A DNA stretch of 64,000 bases from Lachnospiraceae bacterium AC2031 (lineage in GTDB: Bacteria; Bacillota; Clostridia; Lachnospirales; Lachnospiraceae), in NCBI GenBank assembly GCA_000687975.1, contig JIAB01000001.1, positions 2,022,001 to 2,086,000 on the forward strand, given 5' to 3'. Every line of letters starts with the position of its first letter. Position 1 is the first letter of the stretch. Shown in pieces: positions 1 through 7,450 of the stretch. The position numbers and the translations under genes were made by a program. Below the pieces are notes generated by a model that searched no databases, had not been told where the DNA came from, and saw only the letters and a program-made list of their open reading frames with translations.

Positions 1-1
1 T

Positions 2-553
2 CTTCCAAAGTTTGAGGAGGCATGCTATCTAGGGCTGGCGCCAACTTCTAGCACAACTGCTGCACTTTGCTATGGAGATTCTCTCGCTGTTGTTGCAAGT
101 GGAGTATATGGGTTTAAGGATTCGAATTATGCTTTATTTCATCCGGCTGGCAGTTTGGGCAAAAAATTAGTTCTTAGGGTAGATGATCTAATGGTTAAAG
201 GAGAAAAAAATGCTAAAGTACATGTAAATGTTCCTTTGAAGGATGCAATTATAGAACTGAGTAAAAAAGGCCTTGGTGCAGTTACTGTCGTTGATGACGA
301 AGATAAAATATTAGGAATTATTACTGATGGAGATCTAAGGCGGCAGTTAGAAAAAGGTGCGGATATATATAACCTTAAAGTGGAAGATATTATGTCTAAA
401 AAACCGTCTATTGTTTCAAAAGACATGCTCGCTGTTGAGGCTTTAAAACTATTAAAGGATAAGAATATCTCGTGTCTTTTAGTTGGAAAGGAAGGGCATG
501 CAGAAGGAACTGTTAGATTGCAGGATATTGTAGGAGTCGGGATTGTAGGATAG
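2..553 (+). CDS. kdsD: Arabinose-5-phosphate isomerase-like protein (KdsD/GutQ family), 3' part
   Basis: The open frame runs in from before the window, so the N-terminal part of the SIS domain is missing and 183 codons remain. The visible start of the frame reads the SIS signature LGLAPTSSTTAAL followed by GDSLAVV and FHPAGSLGKKL, which is characteristic of KdsD/KpsF/GutQ arabinose-5-phosphate isomerases. Two CBS domains follow (about residues 70-180 of the visible part), with a TDGDLRR motif between them. KdsD converts ribulose-5-phosphate to arabinose-5-phosphate, the first step to Kdo. A KdsC-like phosphatase two genes downstream supports a Kdo-type or related octulosonate pathway feeding the EPS locus. 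The substrate is inferred; GutQ-type paralogues share the same fold. Confidence 0.85.
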   Translation, partial: LPKFEEACYLGLAPTSSTTAALCYGDSLAVVASGVYGFKDSNYALFHPAGSLGKKLVLRVDDLMVKGEKNAKVHVNVPLKDAIIELSKKGLGAVTVVDDEDKILGIITDGDLRRQLEKGADIYNLKVEDIMSKKPSIVSKDMLAVEALKLLKDKNISCLLVGKEGHAEGTVRLQDIVGVGIVG

Positions 554-652
554 ATAATATGTATGCAAACATAACTGGGGTTAGGGCAATAATTAGCGTG
601 GCTTTTATGTTCCTTAGTTAGAGAAAAATATGATGTAAGCGGATATAGGGCT

Positions 653-1678
653 ATGCTAAAATATGGAAAAAGAATTATTTGGATTGACTTAGGTCGATTT
701 ATTGCAATTTTTTTAGTTACCGGCTTTCATGTGTGGAGGTTCATTGGATGTCCAGAACATATGGTGTTAGGAATTGATTTATGGGGATTTTTTAAAAATG
801 GATATATGGGATGTGATTTGTTCTTTTTGTTATCGGGATATTTATGTTCAAAACAATGGGATTCACTTCACAATGAAAATAATAAAGTTTTAAAGTTTTA
901 TTTGAGTAAAGCTTTACGGATAATACCTGCTTATTATGTCAGTCTTCTTTTTTGGTGGTTTCTAGTAAATAAAGGGATATGTGTTAAACCTTATGGGGTG
1001 AGAGACGTTATTATGCATATGCTTTTTATGCATACACTTAGTGAAAAAACTTTTTTTTCGACTAGTGGTGTATATTGGTATTTGGGAGTTCAAATGCATT
1101 TTTATATCCTTTTTCCATTAGTGCTCTATATTTTAAATAAAGTAAACAATTGGGTTGCTTTAGCAATCTCTTTTTTACCTGTTGTAATTCTTTCGTATAC
1201 TGGATATAACGACAAGTTCACACTTTATTGGAATGTTATAATATTAATGCCGTCGTTTGTGTGTGGAATAATGTTGCAAAAAGGTTGTTTTGATTGTTTT
1301 AGAAAAGAGATACTAATTTTTCTTTCGTTGTTCTTATATTTTGGAATAGTGTTAGTGCCAAAGATTCAAGGACTGTTTTTTTTGGCAGATAGACTTGTTG
1401 TAGGAATAAGTATAGGGATTGTATTATATGAATTAGCTGATTGGAGCAAAACAATACCGAAATCTATTAAAGAGTTTGTAGGTGTTATAGCCCAAACATC
1501 GTATTCAATATATTTATATAATTATGTTTTTACAACGTATAATAATATCCTTGTTGGTAAAACTGGATTTGTAATATATGTATTTATGACGTTCGGTTTT
1601 GGGATTATAATGTATTATGTAGTTGAAAATAGTCTTAATGGTATTATAAAAAGAATTAAAATGCGTTATTGTTCGTAG
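653..1678 (+). CDS. Acyltransferase family 3 membrane protein (OafA-like)
   Basis: This 341-residue protein is very hydrophobic, with about ten membrane segments. It has the acyltransferase-3 hallmarks: an N-terminal WIDLGRFIAIFLVTGFHVWRF segment with the expected early His (residue about 26), CDLFFLLSGYL, and repeated aromatic-rich helices. The family transfers acetyl or other acyl groups to exported sugars, so O-acetylation of the EPS or its lipid-linked unit is the likely role. Its DNA is more AT-rich than the genes after 2.2 kb. Start: ATG preceded by a short ATAGGG. It sits between kdsD-like and kdsC-like genes, so it may act on the Kdo-like residue; that is inference. Confidence 0.85.
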   Translation: MLKYGKRIIWIDLGRFIAIFLVTGFHVWRFIGCPEHMVLGIDLWGFFKNGYMGCDLFFLLSGYLCSKQWDSLHNENNKVLKFYLSKALRIIPAYYVSLLFWWFLVNKGICVKPYGVRDVIMHMLFMHTLSEKTFFSTSGVYWYLGVQMHFYILFPLVLYILNKVNNWVALAISFLPVVILSYTGYNDKFTLYWNVIILMPSFVCGIMLQKGCFDCFRKEILIFLSLFLYFGIVLVPKIQGLFFLADRLVVGISIGIVLYELADWSKTIPKSIKEFVGVIAQTSYSIYLYNYVFTTYNNILVGKTGFVIYVFMTFGFGIIMYYVVENSLNGIIKRIKMRYCS

Positions 1679-1695
1679 ATTTTTTTGGGGGGATT

Positions 1696-2205
1696 ATGCT
1701 ACGTTATTTGATTATAGATGTTGATGGTACACTCACTGATGGTGGCATCTATTATGATGCTCACGGAAATGAGTTGAAAAAGTTTTGCACAAAGGATGGA
1801 ACGGGGCTTTCCATTGCTCGCGCAGCTGGTATTAAATTGGTTATTATGACTGGTAGAGAATGTGAAGCAACGCGAAAAAGAATGGAAGAATTGCAAGTTG
1901 ATTTTCTTTATCAAGGTATTAAGGATAAAATTAGTTTTTTGAAATCATGGATTCTTGAAAATGATGTCAAAAAGGAAGAATTAGGTTATATAGGTGACGA
2001 TATAAATGATTTGGCTCCTATGAAACTATGTGGCTTTATAGGTTGTCCTGCTGATGCTTGCAAAGAAGTAAAAATGATATCAAACTATGTTTCTACTATT
2101 AATGGTGGTCATGGAGCGGTGAGGAATGTAATCGAGAACTATTTGAAAGAACATCATTTGTGGGAACAATTAGTTGAGAATACATATGGCAACACAGGGG
2201 TATAG
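1696..2205 (+). CDS. kdsC: KdsC-like HAD-family 3-deoxy-octulosonate 8-phosphate phosphatase
   Basis: A 169-residue protein of normal KdsC length. It has HAD motif I (IIDVDGTLTDGG), motif II (VIMTGRE) and motif IV (YIGDDINDL), and the KdsC-typical ending with GGHGAVRNVIE. The frame is open from 1669, but the ATG at 1696 follows a G-rich Shine-Dalgarno (GGGGGG at 1687-1692) and gives the family's usual N terminus. KdsC hydrolyses Kdo-8-phosphate to Kdo; close relatives act on KDN-9-phosphate or N-acylneuraminate-9-phosphate, so the sugar is not certain. It pairs with the KdsD-like gene upstream; the synthase and CMP-transferase are not in the window and would be expected upstream. Confidence 0.85.
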   Translation: MLRYLIIDVDGTLTDGGIYYDAHGNELKKFCTKDGTGLSIARAAGIKLVIMTGRECEATRKRMEELQVDFLYQGIKDKISFLKSWILENDVKKEELGYIGDDINDLAPMKLCGFIGCPADACKEVKMISNYVSTINGGHGAVRNVIENYLKEHHLWEQLVENTYGNTGV

Positions 2206-2243
2206 ATGTAGAGGGGAATCCCTCGAATAGATGGAGAGTAAAA

Positions 2244-3668
2244 GTGGAAAATCGAAAGAGTGTTCGTACAAAACATATAGATTTTATAGTATTAGATCTT
2301 ATATCTATTACCATATCTTTTGTACTAGCTTACATAATAAGAATAAAACCAACATTTGAAGCTACACTTTTTATAAGATACAGGAACTTAGGTATTATTA
2401 TTGTAGCTATATATATCATCCTTCTCCTTTTTAGTGGTATTCATAGTAATATCCTGAAGAGAGGCTTTGCTAGCGAGTTTTGGCACGCTATTGTGGTAAA
2501 TGGCTATATAGCTCTTTTTATATTTGGTCTCTTCTTTTCTCTTAAAACTACAGAAGAGTATTCACGTATTGTTATAGGTCTCTTCTTTGTTATAGATGTT
2601 ACTATCATGACATTCTTTCGTTCTTTTAGAAAGAATCAGCTTAAGATAGGATATCGAGAGGGCAAGGGCGTTAGTAATTCTCTGATTATCACATATAGAG
2701 ATTCGTTCGTAGATTTTCTTCGTACTATTGATAAGAATAATACGGGATTCTATAAATATGTTGGCGTAGTTTTTCTTGATGATAACAGTGGAAGCGATAA
2801 CGAGATAGAGTGGATACTTAAAGATAGAAATATTCAGTTAGTTAACCAGAATGATATTCTTGAGTACGTTAAGGAAAATGCTGTTAATAATGCGTTTATT
2901 TTAGCTAAGTCTTACTATAACAAGAAAATGGTTGATACATTCTTAGGTATGGGTATCACAGTCTACTTTGGTCTTGATATGGAGCTTGGTTCTATATCCA
3001 ATGTATCAGTAGAGACTGTCGGAGATTATACACTTATTACATCATCTATCAGCACAGGAACTCCAGGCGAGCTTTTCCTGAAGCGTATCTTTGATGTAAT
3101 GGTTGGCCTGGTTGGAGTTATCTTCACAGGATTCTTTTATCTAATCTTTGCGCCTATCATCAAGGCTCAGTCACCTGGTCCTGCTTTTTTTGCTCAGGAA
3201 CGTGTTGGAAAAAATGGTAAGATTTTTAAGATGTATAAGTTCCGTTCTATGTACATGGATGCTGAGGAACGTAAGAAAGAACTCATGGACCAGAATCAGA
3301 TGTCTGGATTAATGTTCAAGATGGATAATGATCCTAGAATTATGCCAATTGGCCATTTTATACGAAAGACTAGTATCGACGAGTTTCCTCAGTTCTGGAA
3401 TATCCTGAAGGGTGATATGTCCTTTGTGGGAACAAGACCACCAACAAAGGATGAGTATATGCAGTACGATATGCATCATCTGAGTCGTCTTGCTATAAAG
3501 CCAGGGCTTACTGGAATGTGGCAGGTATCTGGACGTTCTGAGATAACGGATTTTGAAGAGGTTGTACGACTTGATAATGAATACATTCGTAACTTTTCGT
3601 TGTTACTTGATGTAAAAATAATACTAAAGACGTTTGGCGCTGTATTAGGCCAAAAAGGTTCAGTATAA
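2244..3668 (+). CDS. Undecaprenyl-phosphate sugar phosphotransferase (EPS initiating enzyme)
   Basis: The 474-residue protein has four N-terminal membrane helices (residues about 10-115), a CoA-binding-like cytosolic domain, a fifth helix around residues 285-305 and a C-terminal bacterial sugar transferase domain. The catalytic domain contains KRIFDVMVGL, QERVGKNGKIFKMYKFRSM, TSIDEFPQFWNILKGDMSFVG-type sequence and KPGLTGMWQVSGR, all diagnostic of the polyprenyl glycosylphosphotransferase family (WbaP/CpsE). It attaches the first sugar-1-phosphate to undecaprenyl phosphate at the membrane. The start is GTG with GGAGAG eight bases upstream. A hairpin terminator follows the gene, so it closes the first transcription unit. 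Confidence 0.93.
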   Translation: MENRKSVRTKHIDFIVLDLISITISFVLAYIIRIKPTFEATLFIRYRNLGIIIVAIYIILLLFSGIHSNILKRGFASEFWHAIVVNGYIALFIFGLFFSLKTTEEYSRIVIGLFFVIDVTIMTFFRSFRKNQLKIGYREGKGVSNSLIITYRDSFVDFLRTIDKNNTGFYKYVGVVFLDDNSGSDNEIEWILKDRNIQLVNQNDILEYVKENAVNNAFILAKSYYNKKMVDTFLGMGITVYFGLDMELGSISNVSVETVGDYTLITSSISTGTPGELFLKRIFDVMVGLVGVIFTGFFYLIFAPIIKAQSPGPAFFAQERVGKNGKIFKMYKFRSMYMDAEERKKELMDQNQMSGLMFKMDNDPRIMPIGHFIRKTSIDEFPQFWNILKGDMSFVGTRPPTKDEYMQYDMHHLSRLAIKPGLTGMWQVSGRSEITDFEEVVRLDNEYIRNFSLLLDVKIILKTFGAVLGQKGSV

Positions 3669-3683
3669 TTTATGAGTCTAATT

Positions 3684-3722
3684 GTGAGCTGGTTTTGTTG
3701 AATGCAGAACCAGCTCGTTTAA
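3684..3722 (+). terminator. Hairpin terminator after the sugar phosphotransferase gene
   Basis: GAGCTGGTT (3686-3694) pairs with AACCAGCTC (3708-3716) and is followed by a short T-rich tract (GTTTAATATTT). It lies 18 bases after the stop codon. Confidence 0.7.
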
Positions 3723-3729
3723 TATTTGA

Positions 3730-3759
3730 TGACAAAAATATATTTTTTTGTGGTATACT
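3730..3759 (+). promoter_or_regulatory. Extended -10 promoter for the membrane/glycosyltransferase operon
   Basis: TGGTATACT at 3751-3759 is an extended -10 (TGnTATAAT type). A weak -35 (TGACAA, 3730-3735) lies 18 bases upstream. It follows the preceding terminator and precedes the gene at 3801 by about 40 bases, which makes it the likely start of a long operon. Confidence 0.5.
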
Positions 3760-3800
3760 ATGCGAGTGATTTGAAATGAACTAAAAGGAAGCTGGGATAT

Positions 3801-4871
3801 ATGTCGCAACTACTTTTGGCGGTGCTGTGTTTCATATGTTATCTGTTGATATACTATCTAGTGGGCGTGGCTACCTCAAAGATATTAAAATTTGATAATA
3901 ATCTTCTTCATGAGCTTGTTTACGGTATGTTCGTTTATGGCATACTGTTTTTTGTGTATGTACTTCCATTAAAGTTTAAACTAGTTCCGGTTAGCACTAT
4001 AGGTGTTATCTGGGCTCTTTTTATTTCTATTCTCTGTCTATTAATAATAATTATCTTAAGGAAGTATATAAAGGAAAGCTTAAGTCGTTTCTTTAAAGGA
4101 ATAAGGAAGTGGAAACTGTGCTTTATTCCTGTGGCAATTTTTACAATAGGCTTTATTCTTTTTATTCTTATATTTGCTAGGCTTCCCTTTGGTAATAATC
4201 AGGTCTGGTTCCTTGGTTGGCCTGCCAATGGAGTTCTGCATAATGAACTTATGACCTATGATACTTCATCCGGAGTGGCTTTGGAGCGTTTTCCCAATGA
4301 CAGGTATTTATCCACTTTTCTTGACCATTCAGCTGTAGTATGTAAGCTTACGGGGCTACATGTTATGGTGGAGGTGAGAACGGTTCTTTCGGCTATCTTT
4401 ACGTTAATGCAGGTTATTATTGTATGGGAGTTAGCAAGGTATTTCGGTAAGAGCGATCAAAAGAAGAGTCTCTTTGCATTCTTCATGTATTGGAGTATTA
4501 GAAATCTTTTGGTCGGTTCTCAGATTCTTCCTAACTATTTTTCGATATTCAGAAATTACGAAGGAAAAGGTATGGTGATGATCGTACCCCTTCCTCTTTT
4601 GTTCCTTCTTCTTTGGAAGATGTATGATCATCCAGAAGACACGAGTTATATGTGGAAAGCGTGTATTACTTTGTGGGGGGCCATGACTTATTCACTCTCT
4701 ATGATGTTTTCGGCTCCTTTTGTATTAGTTGCTTTTGCGCCTTTTGTATTGGCTAGAAAAGATAAGAGACTTATCAGAAATCTTGCGTTAATGCTTTTTG
4801 TTTCAGGTATCTTTGTAGTTGTGTACTACCTGGGAAGAAAAGGAATTATAGATTTAACTATTCATAGATAG
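3801..4871 (+). CDS. Multi-membrane EPS protein, N-terminal half (DUF6077-like)
   Basis: A 356-residue polytopic protein with about ten hydrophobic segments and an external loop near residues 130-175 containing acidic and aromatic residues. It stops at 4869-4871 directly after a membrane segment, and the next gene (4882-5760) begins with a further loop and membrane helices. Together they total 648 residues and match the layout of the single protein at 5785-7410, so this looks like one ancestral protein split in two. I think the family is DUF6077, a Lachnospiraceae EPS-associated family, but I could not verify that. A GT-C type glycosyltransferase or polymerase role is possible and unproven. 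Confidence 0.6.
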   Translation: MSQLLLAVLCFICYLLIYYLVGVATSKILKFDNNLLHELVYGMFVYGILFFVYVLPLKFKLVPVSTIGVIWALFISILCLLIIIILRKYIKESLSRFFKGIRKWKLCFIPVAIFTIGFILFILIFARLPFGNNQVWFLGWPANGVLHNELMTYDTSSGVALERFPNDRYLSTFLDHSAVVCKLTGLHVMVEVRTVLSAIFTLMQVIIVWELARYFGKSDQKKSLFAFFMYWSIRNLLVGSQILPNYFSIFRNYEGKGMVMIVPLPLLFLLLWKMYDHPEDTSYMWKACITLWGAMTYSLSMMFSAPFVLVAFAPFVLARKDKRLIRNLALMLFVSGIFVVVYYLGRKGIIDLTIHR

Positions 4872-4881
4872 GAGCATATAG

Positions 4882-5760
4882 ATGCATTTTGATCCTAGTG
4901 GATTCCCGGGAGATTCGCTCTTTTGGGAAATGTTACGTGTATATTGGTATTCCTTCACACCAGCTGTAAAGCTGGTTCTTTGTGGTTATCTTTTTGTTGT
5001 AATCTATATGTGTGTTAAGGGTGATAAAAAAGAGAAGACATTCTATGGAGCGAGTCTGCTTGTTCTTATTATGGTATGCTTAAATCCTAAGCTTTGCAGG
5101 TATCTAGTTGACAAGTGGGGTTTCTTCGAAAGATATTTTAGATTTTTTTGGCTGGTTCCGGTTTCTATGGGGTATACACATCTTGCGATGAAGATGTATA
5201 ACAAGTATGAAAAGAAGGGACGGATACTCTTATGGGTGGGTGTCGTAGTTCTTTTCATTCTTTCCTGTAGAGAACTTGTGGTGATGACTGGATTCTCTGA
5301 TCTATATGCTGGAGGAGTATATAACACAGGTATGATACCAGTACCTAATATCTATAAAGTTGAAGATGACGTAATAGGAGTTTGCAATATAGTTGAAGCG
5401 TCTTCGGGAGATGCGTCAGTAGTAAAGAAGACACTGTATTCCAGGGAGTTCTTTATAGAGGTCAGGACCTATGATCCTGCACTTATTCCTGTGGTTGATT
5501 ATGGATACTTTTCTGACTTTGACTTTAATACATGTATTTCAGAAAATAACTGGTTTGGCATTATGACCATATTTTATACGGGGAAGATTGAGGGGGTGGA
5601 TGCATCGCAAATGACATCAGATCTTCTTAAGAACGCTATGGTGAATGTAGACTGCGAATATGTAATACTTCCAAAGACAAATCCATATTATGACATTTGG
5701 ACTAGTTCTTTTGAGTATTTAGGCGAAGCGGGACGATATACAGTACTTAAAGTTAGATAG
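4882..5760 (+). CDS. Multi-membrane EPS protein, C-terminal half (split partner)
   Basis: This 292-residue protein has four to five membrane helices (residues about 25-145) followed by a soluble domain of about 120 residues ending in EYVILPKTNPYYD and YTVLKVR. The same end domain occurs in the middle of the next gene's product (EYIVLRSDVHP, LSIYRR), so the two are paralogous. It lies in a different frame from 3801-4871, with in-frame stops between them. An AGGAG at 4870-4874, seven bases from the ATG, would allow independent translation, so both halves may be made and assemble. The alternative is a decayed gene. Confidence 0.55.
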   Translation: MHFDPSGFPGDSLFWEMLRVYWYSFTPAVKLVLCGYLFVVIYMCVKGDKKEKTFYGASLLVLIMVCLNPKLCRYLVDKWGFFERYFRFFWLVPVSMGYTHLAMKMYNKYEKKGRILLWVGVVVLFILSCRELVVMTGFSDLYAGGVYNTGMIPVPNIYKVEDDVIGVCNIVEASSGDASVVKKTLYSREFFIEVRTYDPALIPVVDYGYFSDFDFNTCISENNWFGIMTIFYTGKIEGVDASQMTSDLLKNAMVNVDCEYVILPKTNPYYDIWTSSFEYLGEAGRYTVLKVR

Positions 5761-5784
5761 ATTAATACTTGGTTGATAAAAGAG

Positions 5785-7410
5785 ATGAAGAAGATTACTA
5801 AATTAGTAAAAAGAATAGGTGTATGGAAGATTCTTTTTGCTATGGCTACTGCCATAGTCTCTTTTTCTATGTTTGGATATATGGTCTATCATATATGTTT
5901 TAGGCAGAGTGTTGTTGGAAGTGATATAGAGTTCTTTCGTGCTGTCTGGGATGCAAAGAAGGAATATGCTTATGGAACTGGATTGAGTGATATTGTCACT
6001 ATGGAGAACGGGAGCGTTTGGGCGGTTCTTATGGCGGTATTAAGTTCGAGACTTGGTATTCATCCGCTTATTCTCTGTCACATGATTATTCCTCTCATCT
6101 TTATGACGGCTTTTGCGGTGATATATCTATATCTTGGAATTCGATTCTTTTCTCTTCAGGGACGAGGCAGATATTACACGGTTGTTGCGTCGCTTATATT
6201 TATGGCGGTGTTTATATATCTGACATATCTTGGAAACTACAGTAATTTTGCTCCTGAAGCAGGTGTATATATGAACCCTTGGCGAGGATATGTGGTGGCA
6301 AGTATTCTTGTTGTTCCGCTTATCCTTAGCACAGTTCTTAGAGTTGTTAAGAATATAAAGAATAGAAAAGATAAAAAGATTAAGTGGTATCATGTGGTTC
6401 GAGAGGGAATAATACTTGCAGTTGAGGTAGTACTTCTAGTTGGTACCTATTCTATGCAGGCTTTATATAGATTAAGTCATGGTACCAGCATTAAAGATAT
6501 TATTACTGAGTATTATAATCTGAACTGGTATATTATTGGGGCGGCGATTCTCTTGGTGGTAGCACTTTTTCTTAGGCTTAAGGGAATTATTCCTGTAACG
6601 ATTACTATTCTTGTGACTGCTATATTAGGAGTTCCGGCTCCATTTGCAATAATAACAGCTTTGGGTATCACTGGACTTATATTCTATGCGGAGAAGTATA
6701 GTGTATGGCATTTTGCTGCTTACTATATAGTGATGCTTTTATATCTTGTGGCCTGGCTGGAAGGAACCTCGGTTAACTATCAGTTAGGTTTTGGTAAAGT
6801 TGAAAATGATTATAGAATAAATCAGTCCATAGTCGGTATATGTGATTATATAGACTTTAGTAAACCAGGGGCATCTATTGCATCTTCATCTGATTTATCC
6901 GGTTGGATGGAAAGCTACTACGGAGATCATTCTGTTACTGATCTGGGAGAGGTAAGAGAAGATAATCTCTATGATGTATTCCGTAACGGTCTTAAGAATG
7001 CTGAGTATATTGTATTGAGAAGTGATGTACATCCATCAGAGGCTACTCTTCTTGATAATGAATTTATTCCTGAGAAGACTATGGGGGATTTAAGTATTTA
7101 TCGTAGAACTTACTGGGAACTTAAAGACGGCAAATGGGCTCACAAGGGATTGGATGGCGATTACCTTAGGGATGGCTGGTACAAGATAGACGGAAATTTC
7201 TACTACATGAATAGTGAAGGACTTGCTGAAACAGGCTGGTTTGAGTGGGAAGACAACTATTATTATCTTGACGAAAATGGTAAAATGGCTATGTTCTGGC
7301 AGGAGATAGAAGACAAGTGGTACTATTTTGGTGCTGATGGAGTGATGCTGTCGAATGTAACAGTGGATGGGTTTACCCTTGGTGCTGATGGTGCTGTAGT
7401 AGACCATTAA
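5785..7410 (+). CDS. Multi-membrane EPS protein with C-terminal cell-wall-binding repeats
   Basis: The 541-residue product has about nine membrane segments (to residue about 325), then a soluble domain like the one in 4882-5760, and finally roughly 90 residues of aromatic repeats: GWYKIDGNFYYMNSEG, GWFEWEDNYYYLDENGK, QEIEDKWYYFGADGV. These are choline-/glucan-binding type cell-wall-binding repeats, usually found on secreted enzymes, so their attachment to a polytopic membrane protein is unusual. The frame opens at a TTG at 5773, but the ATG at 5785 seems the better start; neither has a strong ribosome binding site. A role in handling the growing polymer at the outer membrane face is inference. 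Confidence 0.6.
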   Translation: MKKITKLVKRIGVWKILFAMATAIVSFSMFGYMVYHICFRQSVVGSDIEFFRAVWDAKKEYAYGTGLSDIVTMENGSVWAVLMAVLSSRLGIHPLILCHMIIPLIFMTAFAVIYLYLGIRFFSLQGRGRYYTVVASLIFMAVFIYLTYLGNYSNFAPEAGVYMNPWRGYVVASILVVPLILSTVLRVVKNIKNRKDKKIKWYHVVREGIILAVEVVLLVGTYSMQALYRLSHGTSIKDIITEYYNLNWYIIGAAILLVVALFLRLKGIIPVTITILVTAILGVPAPFAIITALGITGLIFYAEKYSVWHFAAYYIVMLLYLVAWLEGTSVNYQLGFGKVENDYRINQSIVGICDYIDFSKPGASIASSSDLSGWMESYYGDHSVTDLGEVREDNLYDVFRNGLKNAEYIVLRSDVHPSEATLLDNEFIPEKTMGDLSIYRRTYWELKDGKWAHKGLDGDYLRDGWYKIDGNFYYMNSEGLAETGWFEWEDNYYYLDENGKMAMFWQEIEDKWYYFGADGVMLSNVTVDGFTLGADGAVVDH

Positions 7411-7450
7411 GGAAAAGAAAAACAGTTATTAGATTGGATAATCGAAACTC

